In this document: one piece after another, positions 36,079 through 45,005 of the stretch
Layout of the letters: each line of letters starts with the position of its first letter
Numbering within the stretch: position 1 is the first letter of the stretch
Program-made: the position numbers and the translations under genes
Notes under the pieces: model-generated
Seen by the model: only the letters and a program-made list of their open reading frames with translations
Database searches by the model: none
Told to the model about the DNA's origin: nothing
Assembly (NCBI GenBank): GCA_963665735.1
Contig: OY762444.1
Location: forward strand, 1,426,001 to 1,490,000
DNA from: CATOSK01 sp963665735
GTDB taxonomy: Bacteria; Chloroflexota; Dehalococcoidia; Lucifugimonadales; UBA3495
Direction of reading: 5' to 3'
DNA: 64,000 bases

Positions 36079-36453
36079 ATGACCTGGCTGCTGGTTGCGT
36101 TGGGCGGCGCTGGCGGTTCGGTGCTGCGCTACGGCGTGGGCCGGCTGGCCGCTTCTTACCTTGGCCCGGCGACGGTGGCCGGCACGTTGATTGTAAACGT
36201 CACCGGGTCTTTTCTGCTGGGGCTGTTGGCGGCGTTGGCGTTGGAAAGGCCGGAGCCGTCGGGCCACCTGCGGGGCTTGCTGGCGGTGGGATTCCTGGGC
36301 GGCTATACCACCTTTTCCACCCTGAGCCTGGAGTCGGTGCGGCTGCTGGAAGGGGGAGAGTTTATGCGGGCCGGCGCCAGCATCGCGGGGAATTTAGCTC
36401 TGGGGTTGGCCGCCGCGTACCTGGGCCTGCTGCTGGGCCGGGCGGTGTCCTGA
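36079..36453 (+). CDS. crcB: fluoride channel CrcB/Fluc
   Basis: A 124-residue four-helix membrane protein that exports fluoride as a dual-topology dimer. Hallmarks are GGAGGSVLRYGVGR at the N-terminus, the conserved Asn in VNVTGSFLLG and GFLGGYTTFSTLSLE with the Phe/Thr pore residues. Length is typical. It is a single-gene type rather than a crcB1-crcB2 pair in this window. Confidence 0.95.
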   Translation: MTWLLVALGGAGGSVLRYGVGRLAASYLGPATVAGTLIVNVTGSFLLGLLAALALERPEPSGHLRGLLAVGFLGGYTTFSTLSLESVRLLEGGEFMRAGASIAGNLALGLAAAYLGLLLGRAVS

Positions 36454-36548
36454 CCGCCAAATCTTCTTGTGACGGGGGGTTGGTGATGCTACACTGTTTA
36501 CCGCCGCTTGTCTTGCCAGACGCACCACCGGCAGAGGAGAAACCCAGG

Positions 36549-37448
36549 GTGAAAGAGCTTTCCGAGCATCTGATTGTCCATGAAACTCCCCCAACCCAGC
36601 TTGACAGTATGCTGGTGGCCTACGCCGGCTGGCCCGACGCCGCGGAAAGCGCCACCAACACCATCAAGTACCTGCTCCGCAAGCTGAAAGCCGCCAAATT
36701 CGCCGAAATTGACCCGGAAGAGTTTTTCGTTTTCACCCAGGAACGGCCCCGTTCCAGCCGCACCCGGGACGGCCGGCGGCGGATTCACTGGCCGGCCAAC
36801 GAATTTTACTATTGGCCCGGCCGGGGTGACGCCGATTCCAAGGGGCTGATGTTCCTGCTGGGGGTGGAACCTAACCTGCGCTGGCGCACTTTCTCCAACA
36901 TCGTAGCCGACTTGGCCAAGCATTCCGGGGTCAAGACGGTCATCCACGTCGGGGCCTTGCTGGACGCCGTGCCGCATACCCGTCCGGTGCGTCTGACCGG
37001 CTCTTCAACCCAGCCCAACTTGCAAAAGGCCCTGGACTCGGCCAGCGTCACCCAGTCCAACTACCAAGGGCCGACAGGCATCAGCACGGCGGTAATGGAC
37101 GCCTGCGTCAGGAAGGGCCTGGCCTACGCCTCGCTGTGGGGCAACACCCCCCACTACCTGCAAGCCGCGCCCAACTACCGCATCAGCTACAACCTGGCGA
37201 AAAACCTGGTGTCGCTGCTGGACTTGCCCTTCGACCTGGGGGAACTGGCCGCCGCCGCCGACACCTTCGACGCCGAAGTGGTCAAGGCAGTGGAGCAGGA
37301 CGAACAACTGCGGGAATACATCAAGAAGCTGGAAGACCGTTACGACGAAAAGGTAGCCTCTAGCGATATGCCCGACCCCGCGGACGTGGTGCGGGAACTG
37401 GAGCTTTTCCTGCGTTCCCAAAGGGACGACGCCCCCGGCGCTGTCTGA
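36549..37448 (+). CDS. PAC2-family protein (proteasome assembly chaperone-like)
   Basis: A 299-residue protein of the PAC2 superfamily, which is related to proteasome assembly chaperones and occurs in archaea, actinobacteria and Chloroflexota. Typical segments are MLVAYAGWPDAAESATNTIKYL near the start, GVEPNLRWRTFSNIVADLA, and the GPTGISTAVMDACVRKGLAYASLWGNTPHYL region (here cited in parts: GPTGIST and ASLWGNTPHYL). The start is GTG 36549 with GAGGAG 9 bases upstream; the frame is open back to 36480. Exact role unknown. Confidence 0.85.
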   Translation: MKELSEHLIVHETPPTQLDSMLVAYAGWPDAAESATNTIKYLLRKLKAAKFAEIDPEEFFVFTQERPRSSRTRDGRRRIHWPANEFYYWPGRGDADSKGLMFLLGVEPNLRWRTFSNIVADLAKHSGVKTVIHVGALLDAVPHTRPVRLTGSSTQPNLQKALDSASVTQSNYQGPTGISTAVMDACVRKGLAYASLWGNTPHYLQAAPNYRISYNLAKNLVSLLDLPFDLGELAAAADTFDAEVVKAVEQDEQLREYIKKLEDRYDEKVASSDMPDPADVVRELELFLRSQRDDAPGAV

Positions 37449-37646
37449 ACGCAACCGCCTCTCCCACGCCGCTTGACGCTCCAGCGGGAAAATTTATGAC
37501 ACCTGGAACGGGCTGGACGATTGAAACGTAGGGGCGCACCGCCGTGCGCCCCTACTTGGTGAACGACAAAGGCCCGCCTTCGTGGAAATGGCCGGTGTAT
37601 AATGCCGCCACTTCCTCATGCAGCAAACGGCCCAGCGAGGCTTGCC
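37449..37646. repeat. palindrome GTAGGGGCGCAC...GTGCGCCCCTAC
   Basis: A perfect 12-base inverted repeat with a four-base loop lies near 37529-37556. Related palindromes are near 43322-43348 and 3813. A TATAAT at 37598-37603 preceded by TG is a likely promoter for the next gene. Confidence 0.6.
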
Positions 37647-38558
37647 ATGACCAGCAAAACCGCCCCCAAGACGCGCCACGTTGAATTGGACGGGATTGAG
37701 ACATTCCCGGACTTCCCCCCCAGGGATGATATGCAGAATACCCTGTACCTCCACGCCCCGGCTCATCAAGCCGCCCTGGCCCGTCACTTCGGCAACTCGG
37801 ACAACATCATCGTTCTGGGCGAAGTGCCGGTAGGCAACACTGCCCGGCAGCGGCGGGGGATTCGCGTCCCCGACCTGCTGATAGCCTTCAACATAGACCG
37901 GCCCTACATCGTCGCTCAGAGAGGGTACTCGATAGCTGACCAGGGCAAGCCGCCGGACTTTGTGCTGGAGATAGCGTCCATACACACGGCGCAGAACGAC
38001 TACACCCGGAAACGGGTTGACTACGCCAATTTCGGGATACCGGAATACTGGCGGTTCGACCCGACGGGGGGAAGGCTGTACGACCGGGCCTTGGCTGGCG
38101 ACCGGCTAGTGGACGGCAACTACCAACCCATTCCGATAGTCCAGGGAGAAGAGGCCCACCAGTGGGGACACAGCGCGGTTTTGGGGCTGGACTTATGCTG
38201 GGAAGAGGGGCAACTGCGCTGGTACGACCCGGCGGCCGGCAGCTACCTGCGGACATTCAACGAAACGGACGACGCCCGCATCGCCGCCGAAGACGAACGA
38301 AATGTCGAGCGCATCGGACGGATGGCCGCTCAGGATGAACGGGATGCGGAACGCGAGGCCCGTATGACTGCCGAGGATGAGCGCAACGCCGAGCGGATTG
38401 CCCGTATGTCTGCCGAGGATGACTTTAATGCGGAACGCGAGGCTCGTTTGGTTGCTGAGGGTCGGGAGGATGTTGAGCGTCAGGCTCGCCAGGCCGCGGA
38501 GGAAATCGCCCGACAACTGGAGGAAGAACTCCGACGGTTGCGGGGCGAGGGCGAGTAA
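37647..38558 (+). CDS. Uma2-family (DUF820) nuclease-fold protein with coiled C-terminal repeats
   Basis: A 303-residue protein. The first ~195 residues match the Uma2/DUF820 fold, a PD-(D/E)XK-like domain common in cyanobacteria and Chloroflexota: RVPDLLIAFNID with the Asp, then PDFVLEIAS with the Glu, and YANFGIPEYWRFDP. Residues about 210-285 are five tandem 14-residue repeats of the RMTAEDERNAERIA type, likely a coiled coil. The start is ATG 37647 behind GCGAGGC. The natural role of this abundant family is unclear. Confidence 0.88.
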   Translation: MTSKTAPKTRHVELDGIETFPDFPPRDDMQNTLYLHAPAHQAALARHFGNSDNIIVLGEVPVGNTARQRRGIRVPDLLIAFNIDRPYIVAQRGYSIADQGKPPDFVLEIASIHTAQNDYTRKRVDYANFGIPEYWRFDPTGGRLYDRALAGDRLVDGNYQPIPIVQGEEAHQWGHSAVLGLDLCWEEGQLRWYDPAAGSYLRTFNETDDARIAAEDERNVERIGRMAAQDERDAEREARMTAEDERNAERIARMSAEDDFNAEREARLVAEGREDVERQARQAAEEIARQLEEELRRLRGEGE

Positions 38559-39018
38559 GGATGTTGCGCTGTTCTAGCCGTTCCCTAACAGGGGAAGGTT
38601 TGGGACGCGGGCGCAATTGCCGTATTCAAACCCCGCTATCGTGCCCCGCTATCGTGCAGAATGGCGCCGGCGAAACTTCCAGGGCAATCGCATACCAGCG
38701 GTTTAGTTGCCGTCATTCCCGCGCCCTCCACCGTCACTCCCCCGACTGTTTCCGTCATTCCAGCGAAAGCGGGAATCCACAACGTCGCGGTCGTCCAAGT
38801 CACCGGATTCCGGCCTTCGCCGGAATGACGATGTTGGGCGCGGTCGCGTTGGTTCCGGTCCAGGATGTGGATTCCCGCTTTCGCGGGAATGACAGTGTTG
38901 GGTGGCGGAACTGCCAACGGCGACTTTGGAAAGGCCCTGCTAAATTCCGGCTGCTGGTTGAGACGGTTGGCTCAGGGTGCTAGAATCGGCGTCTAGTCTC
39001 TCTTGACGGCCTTGCATT
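38559..39018. repeat. intergenic palindromes and nth promoter
   Basis: Palindromic copies in both orientations lie near 38753 (CATTCC...), 38805 (GGATTCCGGC...) and 38870 (GGATTCCCGC...). The nth promoter is at 38958-38986. No gene. Confidence 0.7.
38958..38986 (+). promoter_or_regulatory. promoter of nth-argC
   Basis: TTGAGA (38958-38963), a 17-base spacer and TAGAAT (38981-38986) preceded by TGC. Both boxes and the extended -10 match the housekeeping consensus, 32 bases before the nth ATG. Confidence 0.65.
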
Positions 39019-39830
39019 ATGCCAGCCAAGACTTCCAAACCGGACGCGCCAGAAGAAACGCCCGCGCCGGGAATCGCCATTCCCGACATTATCCGGCTGC
39101 TTACCGAGCAGTACGGCCCTTTTCCCGATGAGCCGCGGCTGGACCCGGCCCACGAACTGGTCTTTACGATTCTTTCCCAGCACACCTCGGACATTAACTC
39201 GGAGCGGGCCTTCCGGCGGTTGATGCAGACCTTCGGCAACCTGGAATCGGTGGCCGCAGCCGACGTTGCGGAAATCGAGTCGGCCATCAGCGTCGGCGGA
39301 CTGGCCAAGGTCAAGGCCCCCCGCATCAAGGAAGTCCTGACCCGGGTGCTGGAACTCAACGAAGGGTCGCTTGACCTGACTTTTCTGGCCGAAATGCCAC
39401 TGGCCGAGGCTAAGGCGTGGCTGCGGCAGTTGCCCGGCATCGGCCCCAAGTCGGCCGGCATCATCCTCAATTTCTCTCTGGGAATGCCGGCGATGGCGAT
39501 TGACACCCACATCTTCCGGGTCTGTCAACGGCTGGCCCTTATCGGCCCCAAGGTCAACGCGGACAAGGCCCACGAACTGCTGGAGGCCGCCGTTGACCCG
39601 GAGCAAGTTTTCCCCTTTCACGTGGCGGTGATTACCCACGGGCGGCAGGTCTGCAAGGCCCAGCGTCCCCTCTGCCAGGAATGTGTCATCGGTTTCGGAT
39701 GCCCCGCCCGGGACCGAATGATGGGGCCGGCGGAGGAGGTTCCCGCGCCGGCCCCGGCGTCCAAAAACCAGCGCAAGGGCAAGCTGGAACAGTTGCCCCA
39801 CACACCACAAAAGCGGGAGCGCAAGAAAAA

Positions 39831-39834
<4 letters not shown>
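39019..39834 (+). CDS. nth: endonuclease III-type DNA glycosylase/AP lyase
   Basis: A 271-residue base-excision-repair enzyme of the HhH-GPD family. The helix-hairpin-helix with catalytic lysine is LPGIGPKSAG (near 138-147) and the catalytic Asp is in AIDTHIFRV (near 161). A four-cysteine Fe-S loop (C-x6-C-x2-C-x5-C) spans about 216-232. It has N- and C-terminal extensions compared with E. coli Nth; the C-terminal one is Pro/Lys-rich. Its stop overlaps the argC start (ATGA). Confidence 0.95.
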
Positions 39835-40859
<1,025 letters not shown>

Positions 40860-40896
40860 TTGTTGAAAGCCCCGGATTGTTGTAAGATAGGGACGT

Positions 40897-40974
40897 GCCC
40901 CGGTCGTCTAGCCAGGTTAGGACGCCACCCTTTCAAGGTGGAGATCATGGGATCGAAGCCCATCCGGGGTACCA
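40897..40974 (+). tRNA. tRNA-Glu (anticodon TTC)
   Basis: Cloverleaf: acceptor GCCCCGG/CCGGGGT (G-T closing pair), D stem GTCT/GGAC, anticodon stem CCACC/GGTGG with loop CTTTCAA (anticodon TTC), variable AGATC, T stem ATGGG/CCCAT, discriminator A and encoded CCA. The T loop is ATCGAAG, so position 54 is A where T is near universal in bacteria. Confidence 0.93.
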
Positions 40975-41032
40975 CCCCTTCCCGCAATGCCGGGATTTTG
41001 TTATCGCAGGGATTCACTGGAGAAGTGATCTT

Positions 41033-41200
41033 ATGATTTCCAGCGAAGGTGAACGCATAGCGCGGTTGGAAGGGATTGTCGATGAACTTCGCAACCAGAT
41101 GAACGCCATCGAAAACCGGATGAATGTCCAGATAGGGCTAACCATCACGATGTGGTTGAGTCTGGGCGGACTGCTGATAACCCTGCTGCTGCGACAGTGA
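41033..41200 (+). CDS. small coiled-coil membrane protein
   Basis: A 55-residue protein: a short charged coiled-coil segment (ERIARLEGIVDELRNQM) then one membrane helix (TITMWLSLGGLLITLLL). The start is ATG 41033. Small proteins with this layout are common next to structural or stress genes. Function unknown; it lies just downstream of tRNA-Glu. Confidence 0.6.
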   Translation: MISSEGERIARLEGIVDELRNQMNAIENRMNVQIGLTITMWLSLGGLLITLLLRQ

Positions 41201-41293
41201 CCGTTGGGCGAACACGGCCAACGTCAGCGCAAAGGCGCCGCATCTTCCAATGGCCCACCGCACCCCGAAATTCGCACTTAGGAGTTGACCATC

Positions 41294-41485
41294 ATGGCGG
41301 GAACCAAGACGGAAATGGCCGCAGACCTGAACGCCGAGCATATCGGCCTCTTGAACTCGGTCATGGAAAAGTACGACATCCGCACCCAAGACAAGGCCCT
41401 GCGGATAATCATGGATTACATGATTGTGACGCCGGGTATTCACGACGAAGTGTTTACCGAAGTGCGCTGCTTGCGCTGCGAGTAG
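41294..41485 (+). CDS. small unknown protein (63 residues)
   Basis: A soluble alpha-helical protein, MAGTKTEMAADL then SVMEKYDIRTQDKALRIIMDYM, ending in CLRC. The helical pattern and the length are in the range of ribbon-helix-helix-like regulators, but I do not recognise a family. AGGAG lies 9 bases before ATG 41294. Confidence 0.55.
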   Translation: MAGTKTEMAADLNAEHIGLLNSVMEKYDIRTQDKALRIIMDYMIVTPGIHDEVFTEVRCLRCE

Positions 41486-41575
41486 CGCGCCCGGTCAAGG
41501 GCTGTCGGCGATAAACAGGACGGGGCAGGCGGTAAACCTGCCCCTCTTGATTGCCCGGCCGGGTCAGTTTCCGTT

Positions 41576-42007
41576 TCAGCCTTCGGTCATGTGCTTGACG
41601 GCCTCCAGGGCCAGGTAATAGCCGTACACCCCGAAGCCGTAAACGGAACCCTTGCTGACGGGCTGGATGTTGGACACCGTACCCCGCGCCGTGGGGTTGG
41701 AGGCGTGTACCTCTATAACAGGGAACCGCACCTGGGCGATGGCGGCTTTCAGCGGCCCGTTGCCGGTGGTGTAGCCGGCCGGGTTAATCAGGGCAGCGTC
41801 AACGTCGCCGTCGTGGGCGTCGTACAGGGCGTTGACTACTTCGCCCTCTATGTTGGAATGGATAATTTCCACGTCAATGCCCAGCCCTTCGGCATAGCCC
41901 CGCACCTGTTCGTTTATCTGCGCCAGGGTATTGGGGCCGAACACTTCCACCTGCACCTTGCCCCGCATATTCATGCCCGCGCCCTGGATTACCAGCACCT
42001 TGGTCAT
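41576..42007 (-). CDS. divergent type II dehydroquinase (AroQ) homologue lacking catalytic residues
   Basis: A 143-residue protein aligning along its whole length with type II 3-dehydroquinate dehydratase: VLVIQGAGMNM, HSNIEGEVVNALYDAHD, ALINPAGYTTGN, VIEVHASN and YGFGVYGYYLALEA. The catalytic Tyr is Phe (VEVFG), the active-site His of the usual THTS is Thr (TTGN), and the conserved Arg of the REP loop and a later Arg are missing. The Asn in INPAG and His in EVHASN remain. It probably does not catalyse the shikimate step, or does so differently. No adjacent shikimate gene is seen. Confidence 0.82.
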   Translation of the reverse strand: MTKVLVIQGAGMNMRGKVQVEVFGPNTLAQINEQVRGYAEGLGIDVEIIHSNIEGEVVNALYDAHDGDVDAALINPAGYTTGNGPLKAAIAQVRFPVIEVHASNPTARGTVSNIQPVSKGSVYGFGVYGYYLALEAVKHMTEG

Positions 42008-42234
42008 GGTTGCCTCCTTAACGTGATTCGTCTGTTGCCGTTGCCTTGACGCCTAACCTTCCAAACCCGTCATACCGGCGCAGGCCGGTATCCAGGACTT
42101 CTTACCTTCAAGTACGCCGCTCTACGCTTGAAATTTCTGGATTCCGGCTTTCGCCGGTATGACGGGTAAATGGCGGGAATGATTTTTCACCCACGCCGGG
42201 ATGGGAAGGAGCTAACCGGATTTTCACCCCTATC
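42008..42234. repeat. intergenic palindromes
   Basis: It contains a CATACCGGC...GCCGGTATCC copy near 42070 and a GGATTCCGGC...GCCGGTATGACG copy near 42138, followed by a CCTAACCTTCCCCC core near 42233 that resembles the centre of the MITE-like element. No gene. Confidence 0.6.
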
Positions 42235-42795
42235 CTAACCTTCCCCCTCGAAGAGGGAAGGGATTTCTGGGTTTCGGCTATCACCGGTGGGTTCGATGGG
42301 TCGCTCGGTCATGTATCCAGCCAGCAGCACGTCCAACTGCACCATCAACTGCTTGTTCCAGGCCACCGCCGCCCGCAGGGCTTCATCCCGATCCTCCATT
42401 TCCTGGGTCAAGACCCGGATGAAAGCGGTCTGGACGAAGGACATGGTTCCGATGATGAACCGGGCGGGAACGGAACCCAGGTGTTCCCGGTGGGTGCCCG
42501 GGTGGCTGTGCACCAAGCCCATCGCCAACAGAAACACCGGAAAATCCCCTTCGACGTTGAAGTCAATGGCCCCAAGCAGCCAACGGGCCAAGCTGTGCTT
42601 GCGGCGGTCAATCCTTTCCTGGTCAACCTGGCCGGTTTCGGTCAGGAAAAACCTGGCGGCGTCGGGGAATTTCAGGAAATGGTCGTAAATGGCCCCGGTC
42701 AGTTCGTCAGCGTGTTTCAACAGGTGGGGCGACGTTGACCGCACCAACTCCCGCTCCTCCGCCGTGAGTCCCACGAAGTCGGCCATTTGCTGCAT
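42235..42795 (-). CDS. protoglobin/globin-coupled-sensor-type globin
   Basis: A 186-residue haem-binding globin of the sensor/protoglobin class. The probable proximal His is in the helix DRRKHSLARWL (near 83), and the conserved HSHPGTHREHLGSVPARFI segment follows. It probably binds O2 or NO; no output domain is fused. The start is ATG 42795; the longer open frame upstream is repeat sequence. The last residues (EIPSLFEGEG) and the stop derive from a repeat core, so the natural C-terminus may have been altered. Confidence 0.8.
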   Translation of the reverse strand: MQQMADFVGLTAEERELVRSTSPHLLKHADELTGAIYDHFLKFPDAARFFLTETGQVDQERIDRRKHSLARWLLGAIDFNVEGDFPVFLLAMGLVHSHPGTHREHLGSVPARFIIGTMSFVQTAFIRVLTQEMEDRDEALRAAVAWNKQLMVQLDVLLAGYMTERPIEPTGDSRNPEIPSLFEGEG

Positions 42796-42911
42796 TCGCC
42801 CGGACCAGTCGGCTAAGCTCGTAGCTCCGTTCCTCCTTTTGCCGTGGCAAGAATCCAGCCGGAATATAACCCGTGGGCGGCGGGTCTGCAAGGAAGGGCT
42901 ACTCCGGGACC

Positions 42912-43100
42912 AGGACGATTGCAAAGTCCGCTTTTCCAAGGACGGGAAGTGGTTCAGGACGGGGTTACATATCTCTGACGTGAGGTTCACCCCCATTCCT
43001 TCGACTACGCTCAGGACAGGCTCTAACCTTCCCCCTTGACGGGGGAAGGGACTATTGAAATACCTCCCAATGCTGTTACTACCGACTTTGCAATCGTCCT
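42912..43100. mobile_element. MITE-like element, copy D (189 bp)
   Basis: Best-preserved copy. The left end AGGACGATTGCAAAGTC and right end GACTTTGCAATCGTCCT are perfect 17-base inverted repeats. The central CCCC...GGGGGAAGG hairpin is present. About 25 extra bases (CTTCGACTACGCTCAGGACA type) are inserted in the core relative to copies A and C. Confidence 0.7.
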
Positions 43101-43361
43101 GACGCCGGGGGGGAGGGGCTTTCAGTTGTCACACTGGACGAGGTAAAGGGACGAAAATTATTCGGTTAAGGCGACCCATTCGGCTATGTTCAGGGCAGGG
43201 TTGCCAAAGGCAAGAATTTTGGATTCTTCGCTCTGCTCAGAATGACATGAAAAGGCGAGGAATGAAAACTGACAGCCCCTGACACCGGGACGGGGTTAAC
43301 GAGACTTATGCCGTCATGGGGTAGGGGCGCACGGCCGTGCGCCCCTACGTCGCAATTGTCC
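43101..43361. repeat. intergenic repeats
   Basis: It contains a GGATTCTTCGCTCTG/CTCAGAATGACA copy near 43220-43248 and a GTAGGGGCGCACGGCCGTGCGCCCC palindrome (arms GGGGCGCAC and GTGCGCCCC) near 43320-43348. No gene. Confidence 0.6.
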
Positions 43362-44633
43362 TCACTCCGGTACGGGGGCCGCGGCCGGCTGGGCCGACGG
43401 TCGCCATACCAGGGGAGTCAACAGCGCCGGCAACAACAGGAACATCCCGGCGATGGCGTTGACGGTAATGGCCCACTGAGTGCTGAACGCCGCCGCCACC
43501 GCGCCGATTTCCAGGGTTCCCAAGGGAGTCCCCACGCCGATGCAGAAGCTCATCAACCCCATCATGCGGCCCCGCAGTTCCCGGGGCGCGGACAGCATGG
43601 TGATGCTGCTTTGCATGGTGCCGAACCCGGACTGGCCGATTCCTCCCAGGGTCAAAAGCAGGAAGGACACGGCATACCAGGGCGACCAGACGAAAAGTAT
43701 TGCCATTATTAACACGATGGTTGAACCGGCCATGAACACCCGCCCGTGGTATTGCAGGTTGCGGGTCAGGGCCATCAGCGCCGCGCCAATCATCTGGCCG
43801 ATGCCCTCCGCCGCCGCCAGCAGTCCCACCAGGGACGCCCCCACCGCCAGGTGGTCGCGGCCAATAGCGGGGATAAACTGCTGCACCGGGAAGGCCAGGG
43901 CGTTCATTATGATGGTAACGTACAGCATCGCCAGCAGGGCGGGATGGTGGAAGGCGTGGCGCAGGCTGATGCCCAGACTGCTCCATACCGCCTGGGGCTG
44001 CCCCGCCGGACGCTGGTAGAAGGGAATCCTGACCCGCAGCAGCAAGGCCAGCGTCACCAGGTTGGCCGCCACCACCAGGATATAGGCCCCGTTGAATCCG
44101 GCGGCGTCCACCAGCACGCCGCCCAGCAGAGGCCCGGACATCTTGCCGATGGTGTTGCTCATCTGGTCCAGGGACAGGGCGTTGACCAGCCGCCGCTCTC
44201 CCACGATGTCCATAATGGCCGTGCGGCGGGAAGGGTCTTCCAGGCACTTGGTCAACCCCTGCATGAACACGGCCAGGAAGACGTGCCAGGGGGCGATGGT
44301 GTCCATCACAATGAGGGCCAGCACCATTGCCGCCGCCAGGGTGTTGACGCCTTGGGCCAGCACCAGGATGCGGCGGCGGCTGAAACGGTCGGCTATGAGG
44401 CCGGAAAAGAGGGAAAAGGCCGGCCGGGGGATGTTGTTGAATACCAGCACCAGACCGAGTTGAAAGGGGGAGTCGGTGGTCTGGAGGATGAGCCAGCTCA
44501 GGATGAGCAGTTCCATGCGGCGGGAAACTTCGTGCAGCCCGCCGGCGTACCAGATGGCGCGGAAATCCCGGTCTTGCAAGACCGCCAGGGCCGGAATGTT
44601 GGCCGGGACGTTGGATTGGCCGCGGTATCGCAA
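43362..44633 (-). CDS. MFS transporter (EntS/MFS_3-like)
   Basis: A 423-residue transporter with about twelve membrane segments and the MFS cytosolic loop motif GLIADRFSRRRILV near residues 78-91. The second-half repeat is around 300. It resembles the drug/siderophore exporter branch. Start is TTG 44633, the only reasonable initiator, without a strong ribosome site; the true start may be a few codons later. Substrate unknown. Confidence 0.88.
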   Translation of the reverse strand: MRYRGQSNVPANIPALAVLQDRDFRAIWYAGGLHEVSRRMELLILSWLILQTTDSPFQLGLVLVFNNIPRPAFSLFSGLIADRFSRRRILVLAQGVNTLAAAMVLALIVMDTIAPWHVFLAVFMQGLTKCLEDPSRRTAIMDIVGERRLVNALSLDQMSNTIGKMSGPLLGGVLVDAAGFNGAYILVVAANLVTLALLLRVRIPFYQRPAGQPQAVWSSLGISLRHAFHHPALLAMLYVTIIMNALAFPVQQFIPAIGRDHLAVGASLVGLLAAAEGIGQMIGAALMALTRNLQYHGRVFMAGSTIVLIMAILFVWSPWYAVSFLLLTLGGIGQSGFGTMQSSITMLSAPRELRGRMMGLMSFCIGVGTPLGTLEIGAVAAAFSTQWAITVNAIAGMFLLLPALLTPLVWRPSAQPAAAPVPE

Positions 44634-44747
44634 GAAGGGGCTGTCTCCACGATGGACGGATGGGACGGATTAACCGCCAAGCCCGCCCATTGTACCCCAT
44701 CGGGGTTGGGGGCGTTGAGGTTTACAATCCATCGGCTTACAGACAGA

Positions 44748-44777
44748 TTGACAACTTTGTCGGATTGCGGTTAAGCT
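44748..44777 (+). promoter_or_regulatory. promoter of small-RNA copy 1
   Basis: TTGACA (44748-44753), an 18-base spacer and TAAGCT (44772-44777). The RNA outer stem begins 15 bases after the -10 box, exactly as in copy 2. Confidence 0.55.
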
Positions 44778-44784
44778 GATTATG

Positions 44785-44871
44785 GTTGATAGAGCCGATG
44801 ACAAGAGCCCCTGGGCTCTTCTGTCGCGTAACCTAATAGCGGGAGCGCTTCAGATAGTCGGCTCGTTTTTT
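44785..44871 (+). ncRNA. structured small RNA, copy 1, adjacent to DUF3800 gene
   Basis: The outer stem P1 GAGCCGA/TCGGCTC (44792-44798 with 44858-44864) encloses P2 AAGAGCC/GGCTCTT (7 bp, loop CCTG) and P3 CTG-TC-GCG/CGC-TT-CAG. P1 is followed by GTTTTTT, so P1 and the T run could end transcription. A promoter lies at the correct distance. The P3 arm differs from copy 2 while the scaffold is nearly identical. The fold was done by hand. Confidence 0.62.
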
Positions 44872-44882
44872 GCGAATCGCAA

Positions 44883-44911
44883 TTGACGCTGCCCCGGGAT
44901 TGTCCTAGAAT
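44883..44911 (+). promoter_or_regulatory. promoter of small-RNA copy 2
   Basis: TTGACG (44883-44888), a 17-base spacer and TAGAAT (44906-44911), a strong consensus match, with 14 bases between the -10 box and the outer RNA stem. Confidence 0.65.
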
Positions 44912-44917
44912 CAAGAC

Positions 44918-45003
44918 CTACGCAAGGGCCGATGATAAGAGCCCCGGGGCTCTTCTGGCGTGTCATCTCAGGAGTTAACGTCAGATAGTCGGCTCAACTT
45001 TCC
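44918..45003 (+). ncRNA. structured small RNA, copy 2, tail-to-tail with DUF3800 gene
   Basis: P1 GGGCCGA/TCGGCTC (44926-44932 with 44989-44995), P2 AAGAGCC/GGCTCTT with loop CCGG (44937-44954), and P3 CTGGCGT/ACGTCAG (seven pairs with one G-T). Junction bases TGAT and ATAG match copy 1 (TGAC and ATAG). P1 differs from copy 1 by A-to-G opposite T, keeping the pair as G-T; P3 pairs change from GCG/CGC to CGT/ACG. The T tract after P1 is weaker than in copy 1. The RNA ends next to the DUF3800 stop at 45006. Confidence 0.6.
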
Positions 45004-45005
45004 TT

